Positions 22,090 to 36,600 of a stretch of DNA of 64,000 nucleotides are shown here, piece after piece (position 1 is the stretch's first letter; every line of letters starts with the position of its first letter). The DNA is from Crossaster papposus (taxonomy: Eukaryota > Echinodermata > Asteroidea > Velatida > Solasteridae), in NCBI GenBank assembly GCA_037893245.1, contig JBAIAA010000021.1, positions 1,612,001 to 1,676,000 of the forward strand, read 5' to 3'. Below the pieces are notes generated by a model. It made no database searches. It was not told the origin of the DNA and was given only the letters and a program-made list of their open reading frames with translations. A program made the translations under genes and the position numbers.

Positions 22090-25000
22090 AACACACATCT
22101 CTTTCTTAAGTATATTTTAGAAAATTACAAAATGAAGAAATGCCATACAGTAAAAATCAACACATATTATTTGGAAGATCCGGGTATCGATCCCGGTACC
22201 TCTCGCATGCTAAGCGAGCGCTCTACCATTTGAGCTAATCCCCCAAAACATCTCTCATTCTTGAGTATATTTGTGAAAATTATAAAATGAAGAAATACCA
22301 CGCAGTCAAAATCAACAAATATTATATGGAAGATCCGGGTATCGATCCCGGTACATCTCACATGCAAAGCGAGCGCTCTACCATTTGAGCTAATCCCCCA
22401 ACACACATCTCTTTCTTGAGTATATTTTAGAAAATTACAAAATGAAGAAATGCCATACAGTAAAAATGAAGAAATATTATTTTGAAGATCCGGGTATCGA
22501 TCCCGGTACCTCTCGCATGCTAAGCGAGCGCTCTACCATTTGAGCTAATCCCCCAACACATCTCTCATTCTTGAGTATATTTGTGAAAATTATAAAATAA
22601 AGAAATACCATGCAGTAAAAATGAAGAAATATTATTTGGAAGATCCGGGTATCGATCCCGGTACCTCTCGCATGCTAAGCGAGCGCTCTACCATTTGAGC
22701 TAATCCCCCAACACATCTCTCATTCTTGAGTATATTTGTGAAAATTATACAATGAAGAAATACCATGCAGTAAAAATCAACAAATATTATATGGAAGATC
22801 CGAGTACATCTCACATGCAAAGCGAGCGCTCTGCCATTTGAGCTAATCCCCCAACACACATCTCTTTCTTGAGTATATTTTAGAAAATAACAAAATGAAG
22901 AAATGCCATACAGTAAAAATGAACAAATATTATTTGGAAGATCCGGGTATCGATCCCGGTACCTCTCGCATGCTAAGCGAGCGCTCTACCATTTGAGCTA
23001 ATCCCCCAACACACGCATATCTTTCTTTAGTATATTTTAGAAGAATACAAAATTAATAAATAACATGCATTAAAAATGAACACATATTACTTGGAAGATC
23101 CGGGTATCGATCCCGGAACCTCTCGCATGCAAAGCGATCGCTCTACCATTTGAGCTAATCCCCCAACACACATATCGTTTTTAAGTATTTTTGTGAAAAT
23201 TAAAAAATGAAGAAATACTATGCAGTAAAAATCAACAAACATTATATGGAAGATCCGGGTATCGATACCGGTACCTCTCGCATGCTAAGCGAGCGCTCTA
23301 CCATTTGAGCTAATCCCCCAACAAACATCTCTTTCTTGAGTATATTTTAGAAAATAACAAAATGAAGAAATGCCATACAGTAAAAATGAACAAATATTAT
23401 TTGGAAGATCCGGGTACCGATCACGGTACCTCTCGCATGCTAAGCGAGCGCTCTACCATTTGAGCTAATTCCCCAAAAGATCTCTCATTCTTGAGTATAT
23501 TTGTGAAAATTATAAAATGAAGAAATACCATGCAGTAAAAATGAACAAATGTTATTTGGAAGATCCGGGTATAGATCCCGGTACCTCTCGCATGCTAAGC
23601 GAGCGCTCTACCATTTGAGATAATCCCCCAACACATCTCTCTTTCTTGAGTATATTTTAGAAAATTACAAAATGAAGAAATACCATGCAGTAAAAATCAA
23701 CAAATATTATATGGATGATCCGGGTATCGATCCCGGTACATCTCACATGCAAAGCGAGCGCTCTACCATTTGAGCTAATCCCCCAACACACATCTCTTTC
23801 TTAAGTATATTTTAGAAAATTACAAAATGAAGAAATGCCATACAGTAAAAATCAACACATATTATTTGGAAGATCCGGGTATCGATCCCGGTACCTCTCG
23901 CATGCTAAGCGAGCGCTCTACCATTTGAGCTAATCCCCCAAAACATCTCTCATTCTTGAGTATATTTGTGAAAATTATAAAATGAAGAAATACCACGCAG
24001 TCAAAATCAACAAATATTATATGGAAGATCCGGGTATCGATCCCGGTACATCTCACATGCAAAGCGAGCGCTCTACCATTTGAGCTAATCCCCCAACACA
24101 CATCTCTTTCTTGAGTATATTTTAGAAAATTACAAAATGAAGAAATGCCATACAGTAAAAATGAAGAAATATTATTTTGAAGATCCGGGTATCGATCCCG
24201 GTACCTCTCGCATGCTAAGCGAGCGCTCTACCATTTGAGCTAATCCCCCAACACATCTCTCATTCTTGAGTATATTTTAGAAAATTACAAAATGAAGAAA
24301 TACCATGCAGTAAAAATCAACAAATATTATATGGATGATCCGGGTATCGATCCCGGTACATCTCACATGCAAAGCGAGCGCTCTACCATTTGAGCTAATC
24401 CCCCAACACACATCTCTTTCTTAAGTATATTTTAGAAAATTACAAAATGAAGAAATGCCATACAGTAAAAATCAACACATATTATTTGGAAGATCCGGGT
24501 ATCGATCCCGGTACCTCTCGCATGCTAAGCGAGCGCTCTACCATTTGAGCTAATCCCCCAAAACATCTCTCATTCTTGAGTATATTTGTGAAAATTATAA
24601 AATGAAGAAATACCACGCAGTCAAAATCAACAAATATTATATGGAAGATCCGGGTATCGATCCCGGTACATCTCACATGCAAAGCGAGCGCTCTACCATT
24701 TGAGCTAATCCCCCAACACACATCTCTTTCTTGAGTATATTTTAGAAAATTACAAAATGAAGAAATGCCATACAGTAAAAATGAAGAAATATTATTTTGA
24801 AGATCCGGGTATCGATCCCGGTACCTCTCGCATGCTAAGCGAGCGCTCTACCATTTGAGCTAATCCCCCAACACATCTCTCATTCTTGAGTATATTTGTG
24901 AAAATTATAAAATAAAGAAATACCATGCAGTAAAAATGAAGAAATATTATTTGGAAGATCCGGGTATCGATCCCGGTACCTCTCGCATGCTAAGCGAGCG

Positions 25001-27804
25001 CTCTACCATTTGAGCTAATCCCCCAACACATCTCTCATTCTTGAGTATATTTGTGAAAATTATACAATGAAGAAATACCATGCAGTAAAAATCAACAAAT
25101 ATTATATGGAAGATCCGAGTACATCTCACATGCAAAGCGAGCGCTCTGCCATTTGAGCTAATCCCCCAACACACATCTCTTTCTTGAGTATATTTTAGAA
25201 AATAACAAAATGAAGAAATGCCATACAGTAAAAATGAACAAATATTATTTGGAAGATCCGGGTATCGATCCCGGTACCTCTCGCATGCTAAGCGAGCGCT
25301 CTACCATTTGAGCTAATCCCCCAACACACGCATATCTTTCTTTAGTATATTTTAGAAGAATACAAAATTAATAAATAACATGCATTAAAAATGAACACAT
25401 ATTACTTGGAAGATCCGGGTATCGATCCCGGAACCTCTCGCATGCAAAGCGATCGCTCTACCATTTGAGCTAATCCCCCAACACACATATCGTTTTTAAG
25501 TATTTTTGTGAAAATTAAAAAATGAAGAAATACTATGCAGTAAAAATCAACAAACATTATATGGAAGATCCGGGTATCGATACCGGTACCTCTCGCATGC
25601 TAAGCGAGCGCTCTACCATTTGAGCTAATCCCCCAACAAACATCTCTTTCTTGAGTATATTTTAGAAAATAACAAAATGAAGAAATGCCATACAGTAAAA
25701 ATGAACAAATATTATTTGGAAGATCCGGGTACCGATCACGGTACCTCTCGCATGCTAAGCGAGCGCTCTACCATTTGAGCTAATTCCCCAAAAGATCTCT
25801 CATTCTTGAGTATATTTGTGAAAATTATAAAATGAAGAAATACCATGCAGTAAAAATGAACAAATGTTATTTGGAAGATCCGGGTATAGATCCCGGTACC
25901 TCTCGCATGCTAAGCGAGCGCTCTACCATTTGAGATAATCCCCCAACACATCTCTCTTTCTTGAGTATATTTTAGAAAATTACAAAATGAAGAAATGCCA
26001 TACAGTAAAAATCAACACATATTATTTGGAAGATCCGGGTATCGATCCCGGTACCTCTCGCATGCTAAGCGAGCGCTCTACCATTTGAGCTAATTCCCCA
26101 AAAGATCTCTCATTCTTGAGTATATTTGTGAAAATTATAAAATGAAGAAATACCATGCAGTAAAAATTAACAAATTAATGTGATTTGGAAGATCCGGGTA
26201 TAGATCCCGGTACCTCTCGCATGCTAAGCGAGCGCTCTACCATTTGAGCTAATCCCCCAACAAACATCTCTTTCTTGAGTATATTTTAGAAAATAACAAA
26301 ATGAAGAAATGCCATACAGTAAAAATGAACAAATATTATTTGGAAGATCCGGGTACCGATCACGGTACCTCTCGCATGCTAAGCGAGCGCTCTACCATTT
26401 GAGCTAATTCCCCAAAAGATCTCTCATTCTTGAGTATATTTGTGAAAATTATAAAATGAAGAAATACCATGCAGTAAAAATGAACAAATGTTATTTGGAA
26501 GATCCGGGTATAGATCCCGGTACCTCTCGCATGCTAAGCGAGCGCTCTACCATTTGAGATAATCCCCCAACACATCTCTCTTTCTTGAGTATATTTTAGA
26601 AAATTACAAAATGAAGAAATGCCATACAGTAAAAATCAACACATATTATTTGGAAGATCCGGGTATCGATCCCGGTACCTCTCGCATGCTAAGCGAGCGC
26701 TCTACCATTTGAGCTAATTCCCCAAAAGATCTCTCATTCTCGAGTATATTTGTGAAAATTATAAAATGAAGAAATACCATGCAGTAAAAATGAACAAATT
26801 AATGTGATTTGGAAGATCCGGGTATAGATCCCGGTACCTCTCGCATGCTAAGCGAGCGCTCTACCATTTGAGATAATCCCCCAACACATCTCTCTTTCTT
26901 GAGTATATTTTAGAAAATTACAAAATGAAGAAATGCCATACAGTAAAAATCAACACATATTATTTGGAAGATCCGGGTATCGATCCCGGTACGTCTCGCA
27001 TGCTAAGCGAGCGTTCTACCATTTGAGCTAATCACCCAACAAACATCTCTTTCTTGAGTATATTTTAGAAAATTACAAAATGAAGAAATGCCATACAGTA
27101 AAAATCAACACATATTATTTGGAAGATCCGGGTATCGATCCCAGTACCTCTCGCATGCTAAGCGAGCGCTCTACCATTTGAGCTAATCCCCCAAAACATC
27201 TCTCATTCTTGAGTATATTTGTGAAAATTATAAAATGAAGAAATACCATGCAGTAAAAATGAACAAATATTATTTGGAAGATCCGGGTATCGATCCCGGT
27301 ACCTTTCGCATGCAAAGCGAGCGCTCTACCATTGGAGCTAATCCCCCAACACACATATCGTTTTAAGTATTTTTGTGAAAATTACAAAATGAAGAAATAC
27401 CATACAGTAAAAATGATCAAATATTATTTGGAAGATCCGGGTATCGATCCCGGTACCTCTCGCATGCAAAGCGAGCGCTCTACCATTTGAGCTAATCCCC
27501 CAACACATTTCTCATTCTTGAGTATATTTGTGAAAATTATACAATGAACAAATACCATGCAGTAAAAATCAACAAATATTATATGGAAGATCCGGGTATC
27601 GATCCCGGTACATCTCGCATGCAAAGCGAGCGCTCTACCATTTGAGCTAATACCCCAACACACATAACGTTTTAAAGTATTTTTGTGAAAATTACAAAAT
27701 GAAGAAATACCATGCAGTACAAATGAACAAATATTATTTAAAATATCCGGGTATCGATCCCGGTACCTCTCGCATGCTAAGCGAGCGCTCTACCATTTGA
27801 GCTA

Positions 27805-29952
27805 ATTCCCCAAAAGATCTCTCATTCTTGAGTATATTTGTGAAAATTATAAAATGAAGAAATACCATGCAGTAAAAATGAACAAATTAATGTGATTTGG
27901 AAGATCCGGGTATAGATCCCGGTACCTCTCGCATGCTAAGCGAGCGCTCTACCATTTGAGCTAATCCCCCAACACGCATCTCTTACTTGAGTACATTTTA
28001 GAAAACAACAAAATGAAGAAATGCCATACAGTAAAAATGAACAAATATTATTTAAAATATCCGGGTATCTATCCCGGTACCTCTCGCATGCTAAGCGAGC
28101 GCTCTACCATTTGAGCTAATCCCCCAACACGCCTCTCACTCTTGAGTATATTTGTAAAAATTAAAAAATGAAGAATTACCATGCAGTAAAAATCAACAAA
28201 CATTATGGAAGATCCGGGTATCGATATCTGTACCTCTCGCATGCTGAGCGAGCGCTCTACCATTTGTTTGAGCTAATTCCCCAACACACATCTCTTTCTT
28301 GAGTATATTTTAGAAAATAACAAAATGAAGAAATGCCATACAGTAAAAATCAACACATATTATTGGGAAGATCCGGGTATCGATCCCGGTACCTCTCGCA
28401 TGCAAAGCGAGCGCTCTACTATTTGAGCTAATCCCCCAACTCATCTCTCATTCTTGAGTATATTTGTGAAAATTATACAATGAAGAAATACCATGCAGTA
28501 AAAATCAACAAATATTATATGGAAGATCCGGGTATCGATCCCGGTGCATCTCGCAAGCAAAGCGAGCGCTCTACCATTTGAGCTAATCCCCCAACACACA
28601 TATCGTTTTAAAGTATTTTTGTGAAAATTACAAAATGAAGAAATACCATGCAGTAAAAACCAACAAACATTATATGGAAGATCCGGGTATCGATCCCGGT
28701 ACGTCTCGCATGCTAAGCGAGCGTTCTACCATTTGAGCTAATCACCCAACAAACATCTCTTTCTTGAGTATATTTTAGAAAATTACAAAATGAAGAAATG
28801 CCATACAGTAAAAATCAACACATATTATTTGGAAGATCCGGGTATCGATCCCGGTACGTCTCGCATGCTAAGCGAGCGTTCTACCATTTGAGCTAATCAC
28901 CCAACAAACATCTCTTTCTTGAGTATATTTTAGAAAATTACAAAATGAAGAAATGCCATACAGTAAAAATCAACACATATTATTTGGAAGATCCGGGTAT
29001 CGATCCCAGTACCTCTCGCATGCTAAGCGAGCGCTCTACCATTTGAGCTAATCCCCCAAAACATCTCTCATTCTTGAGTATATTTGTGAAAATTATAAAA
29101 TGAAGAAATACCATGCAGTAAAAATGAACAAATATTATTTGGAAGATCCGGGTATCGATCCCGGTACCTTTCGCATGCAAAGCGAGCGCTCTACCATTGG
29201 AGCTAATCCCCCAACACACATATCGTTTTAAGTATTTTTGTGAAAATTACAAAATGAAGAAATACCATACAGTAAAAATGATCAAATATTATTTGGAAGA
29301 TCCGGGTATCGATCCCGGTACCTCTCGCATGCAAAGCGAGCGCTCTACCATTTGAGCTAATCCCCCAACACATTTCTCATTCTTGAGTATATTTGTGAAA
29401 ATTATACAATGAACAAATACCATGCAGTAAAAATCAACAAATATTATATGGAAGATCCGGGTATCGATCCCGGTACATCTCGCATGCAAAGCGAGCGCTC
29501 TACCATTTGAGCTAATACCCCAACACACATAACGTTTTAAAGTATTTTTGTGAAAATTACAAAATGAAGAAATACCATGCAGTACAAATGAACAAATATT
29601 ATTTAAAATATCCGGGTATCGATCCCGGTACCTCTCGCATGCTAAGCGAGCGCTCTACCATTTGAGCTAATCCCCCAACACGCCTCTCACTCTTGAGTAT
29701 ATTTGTAAAAATTAAAAAATGAAGAAATACCATGCAGTAAAAATCAACAAACATTATGGAAGATCCGGGTATCGATCTCTGTACCTCTCGCATGCTGAGT
29801 GAGCGCTCTACCATTTGAGCTAATTCCCCAACACACATCTCTTTCTTGAGTATATTTTAGAAAATAACAAAATGAAGAAATGCCATACAGTAAAAATCAA
29901 CACATATGATTTGGAAGATCCGGGTGTCGATCCCGGTACCTCTCGCATGCAA
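27805..29952 (-). repeat. Higher-order block H1, partial third copy
   Basis: Matches 19441-21588 at offset 8364. It keeps the D-loop insertion unit and the C73 unit, but the latter has TGC here where copies A and B have TAC. Part of it (28.8-29.6 kb) is again related to 26.96-27.73 kb at offset 1865. Confidence 0.8.
28365..28437 (-). tRNA. tRNA-Ala(TGC) with C73
   Basis: Sister of the TAC units at 14281 and 20001: same C73 and D-loop change, but anticodon TGC. This fixes TGC to TAC as the likely direction of change. Confidence 0.75.
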
Positions 29953-30221
29953 AGCGAGCGCTCTACCATTTGAGCTAATCCCCCAACTCATCTCTCATTC
30001 TTGAGTATATTTGTGAAAATTATACAATGAAGAAATACCATGCAGTAAAAATCAACAAATATTATATGGAAGATCCGGGTATCGATCTCGGTACATCTCG
30101 CATGCAAAGCGAGCGCTCTACCATTTGAGCTAATCCCCCAACACACATATCGTTGTAAAGAATTTTTTTGAAAATTACAAAATGAAGAAATACCATGCAG
30201 TAAAAACCAACAAACATTATA

Positions 30222-30294
30222 TGGAAGATCCGGGTATCGATCCCGGTACGTCTCGCATACTAAGCGAGCGTTCTACCATTTGAGCTAATCACCC
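30222..30294 (-). tRNA. tRNA-Ala body with Thr anticodon (AGT)
   Basis: Loop TTAGTAT gives AGT, one base from AGC. G3:U70 and A73 are kept, but the 5' end is GGGTGAT (U4 facing U69) and one D-stem pair is broken (GCTC/GAAC). Neighbouring units with the same acceptor and D-stem changes have AGC. Confidence 0.6.
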
Positions 30295-31215
30295 AACAAA
30301 CATCTCTTTCTTGAGTATATTTTAGAAAATAACAAAATGAAGAAATGCCATACAGTAAAAATTTACATATATGATTTGGAAGATCCGGGTATCGATCCCG
30401 GTACCTCTCGAATGCTAAGCGAGCGCTCTACCATTTGAGCTAATCCCCCAACACATCTCTCTTTCTTGAGTATATTTTAGAAAATTACAAAATGAAGAAA
30501 TGCCATACAGTAAAAATCAACACATATTATTTGGAAGATCCGGGTATCGATCCCAGTACCTCTCGCATGCTAAGCGAGCGCTCTACCATTTGAGCTAATC
30601 CCCCAAAACTTCTCTCATTCTTGAGTATATTTGTGAAAATTATAAAATGAAGAAATACCATGCAGTAAAAATGAACAAATATTATTTGGAAGATCCGGGT
30701 ATCGATCCCGGTACCTTTCGCATGCAAAGCGAGCGCTCTACCATTTGAGCTAATCCCCCAACACATCTCTCATTCTTGAGTATATTTGTGAAAATTATAC
30801 AATGAAGAAATACCATGCAGTAAAAATCAACAAATATTATTTGGAAGATCCGGGTATCGATCCCGGTACATCTCGCATGCAAAGCGAGAGCTCTACCATT
30901 TGAGCTAATCCCCCAAAACATCTCTCATTCTTGAGTATATTTGTGAAAATTATAAAATGAAGAAATACCATGCAGTAAAAATGAACAAATATTATTTGGA
31001 AGGTCCGGGTATCGATCCCGGTACATCTCGCATGCAAAGCGAGCGCTCTATCATTTGAGCTAATCCACCAACACACATATCTTTTTTAAGTATTGTTGTG
31101 AAAATTACAAAATGAAGAAATACCATGCAGTAAAAATCAACAAACATTATATGGAAGATCCGGGTATCGATCCCGGTACCTCTCGCATGCTAAGCGAGCG
31201 TTCTACCATTTGAGC

Positions 31216-33314
31216 TAATTCCGCAACACACATCTCTTTCTTGAGTATATTTTAGAAAATAACAAAAAGAAGAAATGCCATACAGTAAAAATTAACAAAT
31301 ATGATTTGGAAGATCCGAGTATCGATCCAGGTACCTCTCGCATGCTAAGCGAGCGCTCTACCATTTGAGCTAATCCCCCAACACACATATCGTTTTTAAG
31401 TATTTTTGTGAAAATTACAAAATGAAGAAATACCATACTGTAAAAATGATCAAATATTATTTGGAAGATCCGGGTATCGATCCCGGTACCTCTCGCATGC
31501 AAAGCGAGCGCTCTACCATTTGAGCTAATCCCACAACACATCTCTCATTCTTGAGTATATTTGTGAAAATTATACAATGAAGAAATACCATGCAGTAAAA
31601 ATCTACAAATATTATATGGAAGATCCGGGTATCGATGCCGGTACATCTCGCATGCAAAGCGAGCGCTCTACCATTTGAGCTAATACCCCAACACACATAA
31701 CGTTTTAAAGTATTTTTGTGAAAATTACAAAATGAAGAAATACCATGCAGTACAAATGAACAAATATTATTTAAAATATCCGGGTATCGATCCCGGTACC
31801 TCTCGCATGCTAAGCGAGCGCTCTACCATTTGAGCTAATCCCCCAACACGCCTCTCACTCTTGAGTATATTTGTAAAAATTACAAAATGAAGAAATGCCA
31901 TACAGTAAAAATCAACACATATTATTTGGAAGATCCGGGTATCGATCCCGGTATCTCTCGCATGCTAAGCGAGCGCTCTACCATTTGAGCTAATCCCCCA
32001 ACACATCTCTCATTCTTGAGTATATTTGTGAAAATTATAAAATGAAGAAATACCATGCAGTAAAAATCAACAAATATTATATGGAAGATCTGGGTATCGA
32101 TCCCGGTACATCTCACATGCAAAGCGAGCGCTCTACCATTTGAGCTAATCCCCCAACACACATCTATTTCTTGAGTATATTTTAGAAAATTACAAAATGA
32201 AGAAATGCCATACAGTAAAAATCAACACATATTATTTGGAAGATCCGGGTATCGATCCCGGTACCTCTCGCATGCTAAGCGAGCGCTCTACCATTTTAGC
32301 TAATCCCCCAACACATCTCTCATTCTTGAGTATATTTGTGAAAATTATAAAATGAAGAAATACCATGCAGTAAAAATCAACAAATATTATATGGAAGATC
32401 CGGGTATCGACCCCGGTACATCTCACATGCAAAGCGAGCGCTCTACCATTTGAGCTAATCCCCAACACACATCTCTTTCTTGAGTATATTTTAGAAAATT
32501 ACAAAATGAAGAAATGCCATACAGTAAAAATCAACACATATTATTTGGAAGATCCGGGTATCGATTTCGGTACCTCTCGCATGCTAAGCGAGCGCTCTAC
32601 CATTTGAGCTAATCCCCCAACACATCTCTCATTCTTGAGTATATTTGTGAAAATTATAAAATAAAGAAATACCATGCAGTAAAAATGAAGAAATATTATT
32701 GGGAAGATCCGGGTATCGATCCCGGTACCTCTCGCATGCTAAGCGAGCGCTCTACCATTTGAGCTAATCCCCCAACACATCTATCATTCTTGAGTATATT
32801 TGTGAAAATTACAAAATGAAGAAATGCCATACAGTAAAAATCAACACAAAAGTCATAATTATTTGGAAGATCCGGGTATCGATCCCGGTACCTCTCGCAT
32901 GCTAAGCGAGCGCTCTGCCATTTGAGCTAATCCCCCAACACATCTCTCATTCTTGAGTATATTTGTGAACATTATAAAATGAAGAAATACCATGCAGTAA
33001 AAATGAACAAATATTATTTGGAAGATCCGGGTACCGATCCCGGTACCTCTCGCAAGCTAAGCGAGCGCTCTACCATTTGAGCTAATCCCCCAACACACAT
33101 CTCTTTCTTGAGTATATTTTAGAAAATAACAAAATGAAGAAATACCATGCAGTAAAAATCAACAAATATTATATGGAAGATCCGGGTATCGATCCCGGTA
33201 CATCTCACATGCAAAGCGAGCGCTCTACCATTTGAGCTAATCCCCCAACACACATCTCTTTCTTGAGTATATTTTAGAAAATTACAAAATGAAGAAATGC
33301 CATACAGTAAAAAT
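31216..33314 (-). repeat. Higher-order block H2, copy A (interrupted by the retroelement)
   Basis: 31216 to about 31830 matches 41307 to about 41920 at offset 10091. From about 31880 to 33314 it matches 42589-44023 at offset 10709. The similarity then jumps the retroelement and resumes at 40000-40710 against 44024-44735. Confidence 0.85.
33174..33246 (-). tRNA. tRNA-Ala(TGC), last unit before the retroelement
   Basis: Full TGC body. The spacer on its upstream side is cut at 33314 by the insertion. Its H2 partner is at 43883-43955. Confidence 0.9.
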
Positions 33315-33613
33315 TAATTTTATCACTACAAGATAAAATACATTATTCTCCACAAACACACGGTGGTCCAAACGCTATGCGAATCAGCTGATGGTTGCCT
33401 TGGTGCAGTAGTAAATATTATGAATGAACTGCCACCTGGCCCAAACCTTGCTGGCAGAAAGCCAACGAGCGCGGGTCTGCATGATAATTACCCATTGAAA
33501 CAAAGCGAATTGATACAATGTAGCAAAATCAGGTTTACCCACTACATACTACTGGCGCGCAGTAAAGCGTCACACTTCGGCTTAGATTTTCGAAGCCTCA
33601 ACACAAAAAGAAA
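33315..33613 (+). repeat. Ngaro-like terminal repeat A1 (299 bp)
   Basis: Begins TAATTTTATCACTACAAG and ends ACACAAAAAGAAA. Identical to A2 at 39032-39330. Confidence 0.92.
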
Positions 33614-36600
33614 ATTTTCTCCGTAGATACCAAAATATCCGGTCGGATTTCTACTGTTGTTTTCGTTTTCTTTTGAAATGTACTGAGTAGAGTGTCTCAT
33701 AGACATCCCGGGAACAATATTATCGGGTTGGATGATACTATCGAGTGGCTTTCGTGACCTTTTGAAGACATCGAGTACGGACTTCCTCCAGTTGGCGGTT
33801 ACCGTTAGGCCTAAGCTAGGCTCCGCTTGTTGGAGGGCGATACAGCCGCAGAAAAACGCCGTAAACGTAAAGGGCCTACAACAAGTTTCGTCACTTGAAT
33901 TCCTCTTCTTTTCGATTCCTGGGATGCTCCAAATGCTGCTCCAGCTGAAGAGGCCGTCACATACACTTGGTTAGTGGTCGTCGCTGCCTGATAAGTCAAG
34001 CAAAACTGTGACCACTGATGGATCCCGTAATAAACGCGGATGTACTCCGCGTCACAGCCCCGGTCTACGCACCGCCGTTCATAGCTGCAGTCGACGGTCG
34101 GCGTGTGTTCGCACGCCCAGTGCCCACCTTGTTCGAGCCACTCGGAGTCGGAGCAAGCATGCATGGTTCATTTTCAAAAACTTACAACCCTAGTGAGTGG
34201 TGGGCTCTTCAGTGACGTTTTCTCACTTGTGAGTTCATCGTGGCGTGACTACAGAATAGCTTCAACTCAAGTTCAAGCATGTCAAATTTTGTGGAATTCG
34301 AGGTGAGGGTTTTCCAATTTTAATAATTTTTGCCCGCAGTCTGGGCAATGTTTTTGTTGTTGCAGTTCGTCCGTCATTGTCCGTGTTTACTGTCGAACAG
34401 TGACGTGACTTGATGTAGGCTGTGCTGACACGGTTTACATGGCGCAAGTCTCTTGTGATTAGTGCTTTTGAACCGGAAAACATGACAAAAAATTATGTTA
34501 AGCTGCACATGCCTGTTCGTCTAACGTTATTTAGAATTACACAAGTTAGTTGAATTAAAAATTGTTCCAAGGGATAGCCTAAATTTAAACAAGGTTTTCG
34601 GAATACTGAGGAGTACATGGGCCTAGCCCTAGGCTACCTAGGCTATTTTATTTTACGTTTGAGTTCTAACTAATTTGCACGGCCATATAGTGTGTAGACT
34701 CATTCTTAGGCCCTAGTTGAAATAATATGACAGGCTAGGCCTAGGCTGTATCAATATGCCTAGGCCTACATGTGCTTGTATACTATAGCATGTATTGCAT
34801 GGCTTAATTAGCATATTAAGTTCACAGCTAACATAAGCAAGCGTTGACCACAATTCCTGCATTTGGTTTGTGATCTAGGGCCTAGTACTAGTAGTTATAG
34901 TGAGGCCACCTTTTCATTTGCTGGATTGGTAAATAGGAGCAAAGCAATTTTGGTCACACAGGCATGAGATTTTCGACTAAGAATAGGCCTAAAAAGACGT
35001 GAATAAAATAATAATAATAATATAAAAAATAAAATGAAAAAATATCAAAATAAATAAATAACAAAAATAAATGAATGCTCTTTTTGCGATTACATGCCAT
35101 TTAAAAAGGGGTAGGTAGGTAGGAAATTATTCCCCATTCATATACAGTATATAATTAATGCAGAATTGTATAAACTGCTTCTAAGGTTGAGGCAGACCTC
35201 CATTTAGCTGCTTGTGGTTTCTTCTGCTCACTCGTATTGATTTCGGTCGGTCTTATTTGCTCCATGGTGAGCTCTGGTCACAGGTTCTTAATGGTGGTCA
35301 TGGCTTGTAACATTTTGTGTCTACTAAATATTTGAGCGCCTTGTATTTGACAGTTGTAATTTTTCTCTTATATAATTATAGCACTTGGGCTTGCTTTTGT
35401 CTACAATCATGTGACAATTGTTCCGAAGTTCGCTATTCACTTCCTAGTCACATATTTACATTTGCTAATTTTGTGGCAATTTTGTACGCAGGCGACAGCG
35501 TTATTTGTTTAATTCTACGAATCTACTGTTTGAAACGTATTTGTGGCAGATCTCTGCCCTGTGTTTCGATGTTTAATCTTAACTAAGAAATAAAAAATAA
35601 ATAAAAAAAAAAAAATGTCAGGATTAACCTGCAATCCGGGCCAAGAAATCCTCATGCTTATCATTAACAATTACAAAGAAAAACCGTGAAACCCATAGCC
35701 TGCATTTTTCAGTAACAGAACTTGAGCAACACAGCATATGTACTTGGCAACAGACAACTGCTGCGTTGAGTTTTCTTTTTTGTTTGCAGGATGGCCAGAC
35801 CACGCGGTTCCAAAAGTTCATCAAGAACAGGGACTAAAGTGCAGGCTAAAGTCAGCGTTCCACGATCTCAAACATTCACCCGGACACAGGACATAAACAT
35901 CGGTCACAGTGTGGACATTTCTCGCCCTCAAGTCCGACCTGTTTGGACAGAAGTTTGTCTGATTGCTTGATGGATTGATTTGGATTTCGATTTCAAGTTG
36001 AAATCGGTGGATAACCGTCGTCAAGTGCTGGGACAATTTATCTCTAACTACTACTGGAATTTGATGGAAATATGTCGACAAATGTATAAGTATCCTTTGT
36101 GTGATTTTAGTTATAATAGTTAATTGGTTCTTAACAGGTAGAGTAAGCTATTGTATGATATATTCTACTGCTATAATGTTCATCTTGTTTACATTGAAGT
36201 TTTATTGATCGTGGCAAAACAGGCAGTAATGTATAGCCCACCATTACTACCTGAGCTATAGGGGCGTCATTGCTAGTTTGTTTACATGTACGTTTTTCTA
36301 TGGGAGCAAAGTCGAGACGCCAGACGACGTAGAGACAGACTCATAAAGGGGCACCTCGCATGTGAACGGAGCGCGACGTCATTGCGTCTCGTGCCATTTG
36401 ACCTTGAAATGTAGCAAGTTACACGCGCAGCGTGTATGGCATGCATGGGCCGTTCATAGCGGAGTGTGTGACCTACATGTAAATGTATCTTGTTCTTTTA
36501 CAATGTATCCTTTTTGACCTGCTTATGGTTTGTCGTTTAATCCTAGCCTACGTTGATGCATGTAGATGTACATGTGCATCTATATCTGTAATAACAGTAA

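Larger units (their letters stand above)
19220..24160 (-). repeat. Higher-order block H1, copy B
   Basis: Partner of 13500-18440. A further partial copy of 19.4-21.59 kb appears at 27.8-29.95 kb, offset 8364 bp. Confidence 0.85.
7791..33314 (-). repeat. tRNA-Ala tandem array, left block (about 165 units of about 155 bp)
   Basis: Unit: a 73-nt tRNA-Ala on the minus strand plus a spacer of about 82 nt. On the + strand the tRNA runs from TGGAAGATCCGGG to GAGCTAATCCCCC. Two main spacer types tend to alternate, giving a 310-bp dimer: one with ATCTCTCATTCTTGAG and TACCATGCAG, the other with CATCTCTTTCTTGAG and TGCCATACAG. A third type has CATATCGTTTTAAAG. Anticodons are mainly AGC and TGC. Spacer length is conserved to within a few bases. 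Some units carry a short T-arm deletion, a D-loop insertion or a degenerate acceptor, and these defects recur through block duplication. Only boundary, variant and representative tRNAs are listed separately. Confidence 0.97.

Noticed and set aside
33811-34193. Overlapping open frames on both strands in the left part of the Ngaro-like body
   Set aside because: No family recognised on either strand. The frames overlap each other and may be shadows or remnants, so none is called a gene.
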